Shown: positions 27,676-36,867 of the stretch, piece by piece
Numbering within the stretch: position 1 is the first letter of the stretch
Layout of the letters: each line of letters begins with the position of its first letter
From: Legionella sp.
Lineage (GTDB): Bacteria > Pseudomonadota > Gammaproteobacteria > Legionellales > Legionellaceae
Reading direction: 5' to 3'
Assembly: GCA_013697625.1 (NCBI GenBank)
Contig: JACCWN010000028.1
Coordinates: forward strand, 112,259-176,258
Length of the DNA: 64,000 nucleotides
Made by a program: the position numbers and the translations under genes
The notes under the pieces: generated by a model
Seen by the model: only the letters and a program-made list of their open reading frames with translations
The model's database searches: none
Told to the model about the DNA's origin: nothing

Positions 27676-28803
27676 CTAAAATTTCATATCTTCAAAAAAC
27701 TTTTTCACACCAGTAAACCAGGAATGAGCGCGCGGTGAATGATTTGACTTACCATTTTCAAGGGAAACTTGTAATTGAGTAAACAGTTCTTTTTGTTCTC
27801 TAGTCAAATTTACCGGTGTTTCCACTGTGACTTTACAAAGCAAATCACCCTGCGCATAGCCTCTAACCGACTTCATACCCTTGCTTCTGAGGCGAAAGAC
27901 CTTGCCCGTTTGCGTTTCTTCAGGAATCTTTAAAGTCACTCGGCCCTCTAAGGTTGGCACCTCAATAGAACCACCTAAGATTGCAATGATGAAGTTAATA
28001 GGTACTTCACAATGTAGATCATTGTCTTTTCTTTCAAAAATAGAATGTTTTTTTACATTGATTTGAACATATAGGTCACCAGTTTCTCCACCGTGGATTC
28101 CACCTTCTCCTTCACCGCTAAGACGTACCCTATCGCCATTATCTACACCAGCTGGAATTTTAACGCTTAATTTTTTACTTTCTCGAATGCGACCTTGACC
28201 CTGACAATTCTTACAGGGATCGGTAATAATATGACCTTCACCGTGGCAACCAGGACAGGTTTGTTGTATGGAAAAAAAGCCTTGTTGAATCCTGACTTGA
28301 CCCATGCCTTCACAAGTTTCACAGGTTTTTGGTTTGGTGCCTTTTTTAGCGCCTGATCCTTCGCAAACAGTACATAAGCCATGCCGTGGCACAGTAATTT
28401 CTACCTCTTTGCCAAAGGCTGCTTCTTCAAGGGTTAATTGAACATTAAACTGAAGGTCGGATCCACGTTGGCCTTGAGATTGCCGTGATTGACGTCGTCC
28501 TGAGGAAAAGATATTTTCGAAAAGATCTTCAAAAACATCGCCAAATCCGCCAAAACCACCCTGCCCACCTCTGGAAGGATCAACACCTGCATGACCAAAT
28601 TGATCAAAAGATGCACGTTTTTGTGGGTCAGATAAAATGCTATAAGCACTTTGGATTTCTTTGAATTTTTCTTCAGAAGACGCATCACCGGGGTTTCTAT
28701 CTGGATGATATTTCATTGCTAGCTTGCGATAAGCTTTTTTTATTTCAGCCTCACTTGCATCACGACTGACTTCTAAGAGCTCATAATAATCCCGCTGTGA
28801 CAT
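27676..28803 (-). CDS. dnaJ: Chaperone protein DnaJ
   Basis: Hsp40 co-chaperone that delivers substrates to DnaK and stimulates its ATPase. It has 375 residues in classic type I layout: J domain with the HPD motif ([10 protein letters not shown]), a Gly/Phe-rich linker ([16 protein letters not shown]), four CxxCxGxG zinc repeats ([40 protein letters not shown]), and two C-terminal substrate domains. It is the third gene of grpE-dnaK-dnaJ but lies 346 bp after dnaK, without a clear sigma-32 promoter of its own that I could find. Confidence 0.97.
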   Translation of the reverse strand: MSQRDYYELLEVSRDASEAEIKKAYRKLAMKYHPDRNPGDASSEEKFKEIQSAYSILSDPQKRASFDQFGHAGVDPSRGGQGGFGGFGDVFEDLFENIFSSGRRQSRQSQGQRGSDLQFNVQLTLEEAAFGKEVEITVPRHGLCTVCEGSGAKKGTKPKTCETCEGMGQVRIQQGFFSIQQTCPGCHGEGHIITDPCKNCQGQGRIRESKKLSVKIPAGVDNGDRVRLSGEGEGGIHGGETGDLYVQINVKKHSIFERKDNDLHCEVPINFIIAILGGSIEVPTLEGRVTLKIPEETQTGKVFRLRSKGMKSVRGYAQGDLLCKVTVETPVNLTREQKELFTQLQVSLENGKSNHSPRAHSWFTGVKKFFEDMKF

Positions 28804-29149
28804 ACTTTACTCACACATTTCTAAATCAACGACAGTACTTTAATCTAAGTTACCATCAACCTCAGACTGGGCTTATTCGCCTAGTCCCCAACCTATTGCC
28901 CGTTTTAATTTGGGTAATAAATAAATTTAAAACCATACATCATACTTATTTGAGACACTATTATAACATAAAGAATTACATTATGGATATATTTTAAACA
29001 GTATTTCTTCAAATTTTAATTTAACCTATGGATATAAACCTTCATTGCAAATCATACAACCTACTTATTTAGATACAACTGAATCCCGCTAAATGCGGGA
29101 TCCGAGAGTATTAAAAGCATGATTGTAAATGTCTGAAAAAAATATCTAT
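28804..29149. other. dnaK-dnaJ intergenic gap with a small hairpin
   Basis: AT-rich spacer between dnaK and dnaJ. The only structure is a 7-bp hairpin, ATCCCGC/GCGGGAT, at 29083-29101, about 50 bp after the dnaK stop. It lacks a T-run, so it may be a weak terminator or a relic of the palindromic repeats. No heat-shock promoter for dnaJ was recognised. Confidence 0.5.
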
Positions 29150-31081
29150 CTATTCTTTCTTATCGTCTTTAACTTCTTCAAATTCAGCATCCACAACACC
29201 TTCCTCTGCTGGAGCAGCTTTTTCAGTTGGGGCTTCAGATCCTTGCGTTTGTCCTTCTTGAGCTTTTTTTGCATACACTCGTTCAGACATTTTTCCAGAT
29301 GCATCGGTTAAAGTTTTTAATTTATCTTCTATTTTGGCTTTGTCAGTACCTTGCACTGCCTCTTTTAAATCAGCAATGGCAGTTTCAATGCTGGTTTTCT
29401 CATCTTCTGCCAAATCAGAAGCTAAATCCTTGATAGATTTTTCGCAGCTGTGAATCATAGCATCGGCTTGATTTCGAAGTTCTGCCATTTCTTTGAATTT
29501 TTTGTCTTCTTCGGCATGAGACTGAGCATCTTTTACCATGTTATTTACTTCTTCGTCACTTAGACCACTGGAGGCTTTGATGACTATTGATTGCGCCTTA
29601 CCGGTTGCCTTATCTTTGGCAGAAACATTCAAGATACCATTGGCATCAATATCAAAAGTTACCTCAATTTGGGGCATACCACGGGGTGCCGCAGGAATAT
29701 CACCTAAATCAAACCGTCCAAGAGATTTATTAGCCGAAGCTTGTTCCCGCTCACCTTGTAATACATGAACAGTTACAGCCGTTTGGTTGTCATCAGCTGT
29801 TGAGAACACTTGGTTGGCCTTGGTTGGTATTGTTGTATTTTTTTCTATTAGTTTGGTCATGATGCCACCCATGGTTTCTATACCTAAGGATAATGGGGTC
29901 ACATCTAATAATAGAATGTCTTTGACTTCTCCAGATAAAACCGCGGCTTGGATGGCTGCACCAACGGCTACGGCTTCGTCGGGGTTTACATCTTTGCGAG
30001 GTTCCTTACCAAAGAAATCTTGAACAGTTTTTTGTACCAAGGGCATACGGGTTTGTCCACCAACTAAAATAACTTCATTGATCTTAGCAATGGTGATACC
30101 AGCATCTTTTAAAGCTATTTTGCAAGGCTCCACAGTGCGTTCAACTAATTTTTCCACCAATGATTCAAGTTTTGTGCGGGTTAACTTGATATTTAAATGT
30201 TTTGGCCCTGAGGCATCCGCTGTAATATAAGGTAGGTTGACGTCGGTTTGTTGGGCCGTGGACAATTCAATTTTAGCCTTCTCTGCAGCCTCTTTTAGTC
30301 GTTGTAAAGCCAAAGGATCAGTATGTAAATCTATGCCTGAATCTTTTTTGAATTCTGCGGATAAATAATCAATCAATGCCATGTCAAAATCTTCACCACC
30401 TAAGAAGGTATCGCCATTGGTTGCCAACACTTCAAATTGATGTTCACCATCCACTTCTGCAATTTCAATGATTGAAATATCAAAAGTACCACCGCCTAAG
30501 TCATAAACAGCGATGACAGAATCACCACGTTTTTTATCCATCCCATAAGCAAGGGCTGCAGCTGTGGGTTCGTTAATGATTCTTTTGACTTCAAGACCTG
30601 CAATACGACCAGCATCTTTGGTGGCTTGACGTTGGGAGTCATTGAAATAAGCCGGAACGGTAATCACGGCTTCTTTAACTTCTTCACCAAGATAATCTTC
30701 AGCTGTTTTTTTCATCTTACGCAATACTTCAGCTGAAATTTGTGGGGGGGCTTTGTCTTGATCTTTCACTCGCACCCAAGCATCCCCATTATCAGCTTTC
30801 ATAATTTTATAAGGAACCATCTTGATATCTTTTTGGACGATGTTATCATCGAATTTACGTCCAATTAATCGTTTAATCGCATACAAGGTATTTTTGGGGT
30901 TGGTCACTGATTGACGTTTTGCAGATTGTCCCACTAAAACCTCACCATCTTCGGTATAGGCTACAATGGATGGAGTCGTGCGATGACCTTCATGGTTTTC
31001 AATTACTTTGGGCTTACCACCTTCCATAACAGCAACACATGAGTTTGTTGTACCTAAATCTATACCGATAATTTTTGACAT
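29150..31081 (-). CDS. dnaK: Chaperone protein DnaK (Hsp70)
   Basis: ATP-dependent Hsp70 chaperone. It has 643 residues. The ATPase domain begins [19 protein letters not shown] and carries the phosphate-2 motif [13 protein letters not shown] and the adenosine-binding [11 protein letters not shown]. The linker reads [14 protein letters not shown] and is followed by the substrate domain and a lid. The tail is acidic and ends [11 protein letters not shown], as in bacterial DnaK. It is preceded by its own near-perfect sigma-32 promoter at 31124-31153 and by grpE. Confidence 0.98.
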   Translation of the reverse strand: MSKIIGIDLGTTNSCVAVMEGGKPKVIENHEGHRTTPSIVAYTEDGEVLVGQSAKRQSVTNPKNTLYAIKRLIGRKFDDNIVQKDIKMVPYKIMKADNGDAWVRVKDQDKAPPQISAEVLRKMKKTAEDYLGEEVKEAVITVPAYFNDSQRQATKDAGRIAGLEVKRIINEPTAAALAYGMDKKRGDSVIAVYDLGGGTFDISIIEIAEVDGEHQFEVLATNGDTFLGGEDFDMALIDYLSAEFKKDSGIDLHTDPLALQRLKEAAEKAKIELSTAQQTDVNLPYITADASGPKHLNIKLTRTKLESLVEKLVERTVEPCKIALKDAGITIAKINEVILVGGQTRMPLVQKTVQDFFGKEPRKDVNPDEAVAVGAAIQAAVLSGEVKDILLLDVTPLSLGIETMGGIMTKLIEKNTTIPTKANQVFSTADDNQTAVTVHVLQGEREQASANKSLGRFDLGDIPAAPRGMPQIEVTFDIDANGILNVSAKDKATGKAQSIVIKASSGLSDEEVNNMVKDAQSHAEEDKKFKEMAELRNQADAMIHSCEKSIKDLASDLAEDEKTSIETAIADLKEAVQGTDKAKIEDKLKTLTDASGKMSERVYAKKAQEGQTQGSEAPTEKAAPAEEGVVDAEFEEVKDDKKE

Positions 31082-31123
31082 TTTTATTCGCTCCGAATAA
31101 TAAGTTGTATTTTCAATAAATTC

Positions 31124-31153
31124 TAAATGGGGTTGTGTCCAATCATTTTCAAG
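31124..31153 (-). promoter_or_regulatory. Sigma-32 heat-shock promoter of dnaK
   Basis: On the minus strand CTTGAAA, a 14-nt spacer and CCCCATTTA match the sigma-32 consensus (CTTGAAA, 11-16 nt, CCCCATNT) almost perfectly. It lies in the grpE-dnaK gap, about 40 bp before the dnaK start. Confidence 0.85.
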
Positions 31154-31189
31154 CCATTATTTAAAAAAAAAGAGCAGCCCAACCCGGAC

Positions 31190-31822
31190 TTATTCTGTGC
31201 TAGACCCCTTAGAAACAATAACCCTTGCAGGTCTAATCACACGATCATTTAATTTGTATCCTTTTTGGAAAACGACCAGTACTGTATTTGCTGGTGTACC
31301 TGGTTGGTCTAACATGGACATGGCCTCATGCTCATGTGGGTCAAACAGTGCCCCTACAGGATTGATTTCAGTTACATCTTGTTTTTGTAACCCATCAATG
31401 AACAGCTTCATAGTTAACTCTAGACCTTCACGCATGGCTGCATCATTTCCTTTAATGGCCAATTGCAAAGCCTGCTCCAGGCTGTCTAGAACGGGTAGTA
31501 ATTCTTTAATGAAGCGCTCTAATCCGTATAAATGAGCCTTCGTCACTTCTTTATTGGCACGTATTCGAACATTTTCAATTTCGGCACTGAGCCTGAGTGC
31601 AGATTCTTTATGTTTAAAAGCCTCTTGTTCCGCCAATGTTAACTTTTCTTCTAATTCAGTATAACTTGCGTGATCTAATGCAGCCTCTGCTGCAACCTCG
31701 ACCTCGACCTCATTCTCATTCTCATTCTTTAAGTTTGAATCCTTTGAATCCTGCTGACTGAGGTTTTCCTCGTCTTTATTTTCTTCTTTAAATTTTTTCC
31801 AATCTTTGCCGTGTTTACTCAT
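31190..31822 (-). CDS. grpE: Nucleotide exchange factor GrpE
   Basis: Releases ADP from DnaK. It has 210 residues from the ATG at 31822. AGGAGA precedes that ATG; a longer reading 19 codons upstream runs into the promoter region. The N-terminal tail is charged and repetitive (NENENEVEVEVAAEAA). The long coiled-coil follows, then the C-terminal beta domain (GALFDPHEHEAMSMLDQPG, VFQKGYKLNDRVIRPARVIVSKG), which contacts DnaK. It is the first gene of grpE-dnaK-dnaJ, under a sigma-32 promoter. Confidence 0.95.
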   Translation of the reverse strand: MSKHGKDWKKFKEENKDEENLSQQDSKDSNLKNENENEVEVEVAAEAALDHASYTELEEKLTLAEQEAFKHKESALRLSAEIENVRIRANKEVTKAHLYGLERFIKELLPVLDSLEQALQLAIKGNDAAMREGLELTMKLFIDGLQKQDVTEINPVGALFDPHEHEAMSMLDQPGTPANTVLVVFQKGYKLNDRVIRPARVIVSKGSSTE

Positions 31823-31851
31823 ATAAAATCTCCTAAGCATACTAAATCTGT

Positions 31852-31880
31852 AAGGTGGGGTCATACTATCAAATTTCAAG
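31852..31880 (-). promoter_or_regulatory. Sigma-32 heat-shock promoter of grpE
   Basis: On the minus strand CTTGAAA is followed after 13 nt by CCCCACCTT, close to the sigma-32 consensus. It is 30 bp upstream of the chosen grpE ATG, leaving a short leader with the AGGAGA ribosome-binding site. Confidence 0.8.
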
Positions 31881-31976
31881 TGCGAGGTTATGAATTAATG
31901 TCTTATTTACTAGAATTATCCTTGCAGCGCATTCTCATTTCTTTCATACTTATGAAAAAATGAAGGGTGTTACTCA

Positions 31977-33311
31977 ATGCAAACATGGTCGCCGCAATCT
32001 TGGCAAGCGTATTCCTATTTACAATCGCCTAAGTATGCAGATCCAAAACAATTAGATAAAGTGGTAGCCCAGCTTAGCCTATTGCCACCCTTGGTAACCA
32101 GTGGTGAGGTTAGGAATTTAAAAAAATTGATTGCAAAGGCCGGCCGTCAACAAGCCTTTATTCTTCAAGGTGGAGATTGTGCTGAATCTTTTGATGATTG
32201 TCGTTCCGATATCATCAGTAATAAGCTTAAAATTATTTTACAAATGAGTGTGGTATTGCTCCATGGAATGAACAAACCGATCATTCGTATAGGCCGGATT
32301 GCTGGCCAATATGCCAAACCCCGCTCCTCTGACTTTGAAACCATCAATGGACAAACTTTGCCTTCCTATAGGGGCGATTTGGTCAATGCCCCTGAATTTA
32401 CAGCCAAAGCGCGTGAACCAAACCCTAAGCTGCTGCTACAGGCTTATAGTCATGCAGCCATGACCTTAAATTTTATTCGTGCCTTACTAGATGGTGGTTT
32501 TGCAGATTTACACCATCCCCAACTGTGGGACTTAAGATTTGTTGAACATTCCAAACAAAAAAAAGAATACTTGGCCATTGTTAAATCCATAGCTGATACC
32601 TTGAATTTTTTAGATTGTATTGATGGATTAAGTGCAAGTAATTTGAATAAAGTAGAGTTTTATACCTCTCATGAGGCTTTAAATTTACATTACGAACAAG
32701 CATTAACCAGAAAACTCAAAGATGGCCTTTGGTATAATCTGTCAGCACACCTACCCTGGATTGGCATGCGTACAGCTCAAGCTGACAGTGCCCATTTAGA
32801 ATTTATGAGAGGCGTACAAAATCCGCTGGGTATCAAAGTTGGCCCCACGGCAAGCCCAGAATGGTTGGCTGAAATTTTAAAAATAGCCAATCCAATGGCC
32901 GAAGAAGGGAGAATCATTCTTTACACACGGCTTGGGGCAAAACAGGTGAATGAGTTATTACCTCCCCTCATCACAGCTGTTAAAAAAATAAACATTCCTG
33001 TGACTTGGTCTTGTGATCCAATGCACGGTAATACAGAATCAACCCCTGATGGTACAAAAACCCGCCATTTTGATAATATTCTATTAGAATTAAAACAGAG
33101 TCTAGAAATTCATAAAAAAATGGGCAGCTATTTGGGAGGCGTTCATTTTGAGTTAACCGGTGATGATGTAACGGAGTGTATTGGTGGTGCTCGAGGCTTA
33201 GATGCAGATGATCTTAAAAAAGCCTACCAAAGTCGGGTGGATCCCCGATTAAACTACGAGCAATCATTGGAAATGGCGATTCAGTTGAGTCGGCAATTCA
33301 GTCATTCATAG
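31977..33311 (+). CDS. Class II DAHP synthase
   Basis: 3-deoxy-D-arabino-heptulosonate-7-phosphate synthase, the first step of the shikimate pathway. It has 444 residues and belongs to the plant/Streptomyces type II family, not the AroF/G/H type. Signatures are FILQGGDCAESFDDC with the metal-binding Cys, GRIAGQYAKPRSS, YRGDLVN, WSCDPMHGNT, and HFELTGDDVTECIGG with metal-binding residues. AAGGGTG precedes the ATG. It is divergent from grpE, and its last few bases overlap the convergent YheT-like gene. Confidence 0.94.
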   Translation: MQTWSPQSWQAYSYLQSPKYADPKQLDKVVAQLSLLPPLVTSGEVRNLKKLIAKAGRQQAFILQGGDCAESFDDCRSDIISNKLKIILQMSVVLLHGMNKPIIRIGRIAGQYAKPRSSDFETINGQTLPSYRGDLVNAPEFTAKAREPNPKLLLQAYSHAAMTLNFIRALLDGGFADLHHPQLWDLRFVEHSKQKKEYLAIVKSIADTLNFLDCIDGLSASNLNKVEFYTSHEALNLHYEQALTRKLKDGLWYNLSAHLPWIGMRTAQADSAHLEFMRGVQNPLGIKVGPTASPEWLAEILKIANPMAEEGRIILYTRLGAKQVNELLPPLITAVKKINIPVTWSCDPMHGNTESTPDGTKTRHFDNILLELKQSLEIHKKMGSYLGGVHFELTGDDVTECIGGARGLDADDLKKAYQSRVDPRLNYEQSLEMAIQLSRQFSHS

Positions 33312-34286
33312 GGCTTTAAATTGTTGTTCAATGTATTCTGGGATACGCTGGTCTAGCCAGTATATTGGTTTACTGGGATTATTTCCCGAAACAAAGCCCA
33401 CATGTCCACCTTTTTGACTAACTTCTAATACCACCTGTCCTGAAAGCTCGGCTTCAGTAGGCAACACATCTTTTGTCATAAAAGGGTCATCTACAGCGTG
33501 GATCAATAAGGTAGGTGTTAAGATAGCACACAAATATTGCCTTGAACTTGATTCTCTATAATAGGCATGTACATTGGTAAATCCATTTAATGGCGCAGTT
33601 ACATTGGCGTCAAAGGTCCAAAAACATTGGCAATTCGCAGCCTTTATCAGGGCCTCTGGTGGATTTACAAATTGCTTCACCTTACGAGCAAATACAATTT
33701 TAAATTGACTCAATAAATATTTTTGATATAAGCGTGAAAGTCCTGTATTCATCCGTGTGGCCACTTTATTAAGCACATAAGGTACTGAAACAGCTACTGC
33801 AGTCTTAATTATGGATTGTTCGCCCTGTTCTCCTAACCATTTTAACAACACGTTTCCACCCAAAGAGACACCTACGGCAGCTTTTGTTGTGTTAGGTTCT
33901 CTTTGAGCTAAAAGATTTACCACAAAATCAAAATCGGCGGTATCACCTGAATGGTATGCTCGAGGAAATCGGTTCAATGCGGTGCCAGCACCTCGAAAAT
34001 GCATCAATACAGCCCGCCAGCCTTGTTGATTGAATGCATGCATGAAGCGTGCAACATAGCTTGAATTTACGCAGCCCCCCAGTCCATGTAACATGATGAT
34101 AAGCGGACTATCCTCTGACAGATTGGCCCTGGACCAAACCAACTCAACAAAGTCGCCATCTGGCAAATCAATTGTTTCCAAATCATCCATGGAGGCCTGA
34201 ACAGGATGCCTTAAGGAACAATAAATGGTTTGAAGATGTGGATTACTCATCCACCAAGCCGGCTTAAAACTACTTTCAATGATCAT
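33306..34286 (-). CDS. yheT: YheT-family alpha/beta hydrolase
   Basis: A putative hydrolase of the YheT/EMB8 family, 326 residues from the ATG at 34286 (GGAG upstream, overlapping the end of hemE). Motifs are NPHLQTIY, the oxyanion region MLHGLGGCVNSSYV, MHFRGAG, the nucleophile elbow GVSLGGN, the Asp in VDDPFM and the His in KGGHVGFV. Family members act on small esters or lipids; the in vivo substrate is unclear. It follows hemE directly, so they are probably cotranscribed. Confidence 0.92.
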   Translation of the reverse strand: MIIESSFKPAWWMSNPHLQTIYCSLRHPVQASMDDLETIDLPDGDFVELVWSRANLSEDSPLIIMLHGLGGCVNSSYVARFMHAFNQQGWRAVLMHFRGAGTALNRFPRAYHSGDTADFDFVVNLLAQREPNTTKAAVGVSLGGNVLLKWLGEQGEQSIIKTAVAVSVPYVLNKVATRMNTGLSRLYQKYLLSQFKIVFARKVKQFVNPPEALIKAANCQCFWTFDANVTAPLNGFTNVHAYYRESSSRQYLCAILTPTLLIHAVDDPFMTKDVLPTEAELSGQVVLEVSQKGGHVGFVSGNNPSKPIYWLDQRIPEYIEQQFKAL

Positions 34287-34290
34287 CAAA

Positions 34291-35352
34291 TTACTCCACT
34301 TTATTGCTCTGACTCAATTCATGGACTGCGTCAACCATACAGGCAACATGTTCGACAGGCACATCCGGTGTAATGCCATGACCTAAATTAAATACATGGC
34401 CTGCTCCTGGCCCAAAAGATGTGATAACCTGTTGCACTTGTTCATAAATGACTGCTTTTGAACTTAGCAATACATTGGGATCTAAATTACCCTGTAAAGC
34501 CACTTGTGCCCCAACACGTCTTCGCGCTTGGGCCAAATCACAAGTCCAATCAATCCCTAAGGCATCACATCCAGTTTTTGCCATTAATTCAAGCCATTGT
34601 CCCCCATTTTTTGTGAATAAAATGATGGGCATGTCTGGATGTTTCATTTTCAATGTTTGTACAATTTGATGCATGTAATGTAATGAAAAATCCTTATAAT
34701 TCTGAGGAGTCAGGATTCCCCCCCAGGTATCAAAGATCATCAGTGCATTAACACCAGCTTTGATTTGCTCCTCAAGATAGTTTGTTACTGAGGCTGCTAA
34801 TTTTTCTAATAGCATAAGTGCTGCTGCTTTTTCAGTATAGACTAATTTTAAAATACCTTTAAAATCCCTGCTGCTTTTACCTTCGACCATATAGCAGGCC
34901 AAGGTCCAAGGGCTCCCAGCAAATCCAATCAGGGGTAATTCTTTGGGCATTTCCCGTCGAATGAGGCGGGCAGCCTCCATCACATATGACAAGGAATCAG
35001 CCGCATCGGGTATGGGCAATGCACGGATGGCTGCCACATCTTGAATTGGTTTTGAAAAGCAAGGACCCTCCCCTTCCATAAAAGACAAACCAAGGCCCAT
35101 TGCATCTGGGATGGTAAGAATATCAGAAAATAATATGGCAGCATCTAAGGCAAAACGACGTAATGGTTGTAAAGTGACCTCACAAGCAAGCTCAGGATTT
35201 TTACACAAACTTAAAAAATCGCCTGCTTGTTGCCGAGTTTTTTTATATTCGGGTAAATAACGACCAGCTTGGCGCATTATCCAGACGGGTGTCCGAGGGG
35301 TTGGCTGACGTCTTAAAGCGCGAATGAAAAGAGATTGATTTAAGTCATACAT
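34291..35352 (-). CDS. hemE: Uroporphyrinogen decarboxylase
   Basis: Removes four acetate carboxyls from uroporphyrinogen III in haem synthesis. It has 353 residues from the ATG at 35352; a TTG seven codons upstream gives a less typical N-terminus. Motifs are [27 protein letters not shown] with the essential Asp, and [19 protein letters not shown]. The [14 protein letters not shown] segment near the C-terminus is also typical. It is first in a pair with yheT and divergent from folB. Confidence 0.96.
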   Translation of the reverse strand: MYDLNQSLFIRALRRQPTPRTPVWIMRQAGRYLPEYKKTRQQAGDFLSLCKNPELACEVTLQPLRRFALDAAILFSDILTIPDAMGLGLSFMEGEGPCFSKPIQDVAAIRALPIPDAADSLSYVMEAARLIRREMPKELPLIGFAGSPWTLACYMVEGKSSRDFKGILKLVYTEKAAALMLLEKLAASVTNYLEEQIKAGVNALMIFDTWGGILTPQNYKDFSLHYMHQIVQTLKMKHPDMPIILFTKNGGQWLELMAKTGCDALGIDWTCDLAQARRRVGAQVALQGNLDPNVLLSSKAVIYEQVQQVITSFGPGAGHVFNLGHGITPDVPVEHVACMVDAVHELSQSNKVE

Positions 35353-35492
35353 GAATAAATACCAGAATTTCAAAGTGAGCTAATGGTACCAAAAAAGTGT
35401 CATGTACATTCACTGTTTTTTTCTTGATTGCTCAAGAAATAAATATCTATCAGCATTTGTTTATTTTAAACTATGAATTTTAATTAAAGTAG

Positions 35493-35837
35493 ATGACTAT
35501 GGATGCCCTAATAATCACCAATTTAACAATAGCAACCCAAATAGGCGTGTATGCTTGGGAGCAACGCATCAAACAAAATGTGTTAATTGACATCCATATT
35601 CCTTCTGACTTTCGCCATTGTGAGGATGATTTAAAGAAAACCATAGATTATGCTTTGTTATGTCAAACAATAACGCAATGGGTGGAATCTAGATCCTTTC
35701 TACTCATTGAGACCCTGGCCAATGAAATAGCAAAATTAATACAAGAAACCTTTAAGGTTGAGAAACTAACTGTTGCAGTTAGTAAGCCACACGCCGTAAA
35801 AAATGCTGCGCCTATTAAAGTCATTGTTGAAAGATGA
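35493..35837 (+). CDS. folB: Dihydroneopterin aldolase
   Basis: Folate-pathway enzyme that splits dihydroneopterin to 6-hydroxymethyl-dihydropterin and glycolaldehyde. It has 114 residues. Features are IGVYAWEQRIKQNVLIDIHI, DDLKKTIDYALL, the conserved FLLIETLANEIA with the active-site Glu, and a final VSKPHAVKNAAPIKVIVER. The ATG at 35493 is followed by another at 35499; either may be used. It is one of three pterin-type genes spread over this window, with the PTPS-like gene at 47992 and the pteridine-reductase-like gene at 49607. Confidence 0.92.
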   Translation: MTMDALIITNLTIATQIGVYAWEQRIKQNVLIDIHIPSDFRHCEDDLKKTIDYALLCQTITQWVESRSFLLIETLANEIAKLIQETFKVEKLTVAVSKPHAVKNAAPIKVIVER

Positions 35838-35914
35838 AAAAAAATACCCCTGCAATTTCTTAATAACCTCTTATCGCAGGAGAGATGTTTTATTAAAATT
35901 AATCTCCGTAATGC

Positions 35915-36367
35915 TCAATTAATATTAAACTCATTTTTGGTACAAGTGGGTGAGGCTTGGCCGTCCTTGCAAAGCAATTTATCCCCTAATCTTAGACTTT
36001 GTAAAGATTTTGTATCAATTCCACCATGCTTACCAGAGCAGCAGCCTTTATAATTGGCATTAGATACTGAGCTAGCTGGTGTACTTTTGGATGGTGTTCG
36101 CTTGGATTTTGCTTGAAGTGATTTATTATCTAGTTTAACTACTTTTTTGAATACATTTTTATCAGCTTTTTTAGATTGCTTAACTATTGCTTTTTTTTCC
36201 TTATTTGCTTTTTTATCCACATTTTTTGCTACTTTATCACTCATGCTTGTATCTGGAGCTGAGGCGGCTATAGATTTTTCAAAGGCAAATGGATTTAAAG
36301 TTAAACAAACAAGGATAGCTAAAGAACTTAGCCAGTTTGATTTAGACCTGGTGATAAGATGACTCAT
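35915..36367 (-). CDS. Secreted lysine-rich protein with CCSxHGG motif
   Basis: A 150-residue exported protein. The signal peptide region is LSSLAILVCLTLNPFAFEKSIAA. A lysine-rich, low-complexity middle follows (KKANKEKKAIVKQSKKADK). A short C-terminal module YKGCCSGKHGGID...LLCKDGQASPTC has four cysteines. This module (CCS.HGG...C.DG..SP.C) is widespread at the end of small bacterial secreted proteins and has no known activity that I can name. It converges on folB with a gap of about 77 bp. Confidence 0.7.
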   Translation of the reverse strand: MSHLITRSKSNWLSSLAILVCLTLNPFAFEKSIAASAPDTSMSDKVAKNVDKKANKEKKAIVKQSKKADKNVFKKVVKLDNKSLQAKSKRTPSKSTPASSVSNANYKGCCSGKHGGIDTKSLQSLRLGDKLLCKDGQASPTCTKNEFNIN

Positions 36368-36540
36368 GTGGATCTCCCTAATAGATAGTCCTTAAATACA
36401 AAATTAGTAAATTAAATCTTTTACCTACTCATAGTAGACCATGTATAACATAAATACAAAAGTGACTTTATACGTGCATATTTCACACCCATATATATTG
36501 TATATATTTTAAACCAAATTAATCTTATCTTAATGATCTC

Positions 36541-36800
36541 CCGCGGCTTGTCCGGAGGTTAAAGGGATTTCGCCTGACATTAGAACTCTGGATCCCGCGG
36601 ACATGCCACGGGCATGTCTTTACCCACAAGTAGGAAATGATTGATGAATAAGATAATGTCGGGATCCAATCCAGCAGCCGACACAATGCTAGTTTAAAAA
36701 TGGATCCCGGACATTTAGCGCTGCCAAGCTCGCAAGCTCGCCAGGCAGCACTAAATTCCGGGACGACTACTTGTGGGTAATGACATGCCGCGGGAAGTCG
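36541..36800. mobile_element. Foldback/MITE-like element, copy 2, with flanking palindrome
   Basis: Segment 36606-36794 matches copy 1 (27376-27620) but lacks about 55 bp of its interior. Its ends (CATGTCTTTACCCACAAGTA at 36613-36632 and TACTTGTGGGTAATGACATG at 36768-36787) pair as inverted repeats. A shorter palindromic repeat (CCGCGGCTTGTCC...GGGATTTCGC, 36541-36575) is fused to its left side and also occurs upstream of rpsU. The rest of the 36368-36867 gap is AT-rich and holds nothing I recognise. Confidence 0.72.
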
Positions 36801-36867
36801 AATAAGAGGTACAAAGATTTTCGCGCAAGCCGACCAATTACACTGTATATTGGCAAGACGAGCTCAC

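Noticed and set aside
27294..27738. Two open frames of about 70 codons on opposite strands
   Set aside because: They lie within the foldback element and arise from its palindromic structure.
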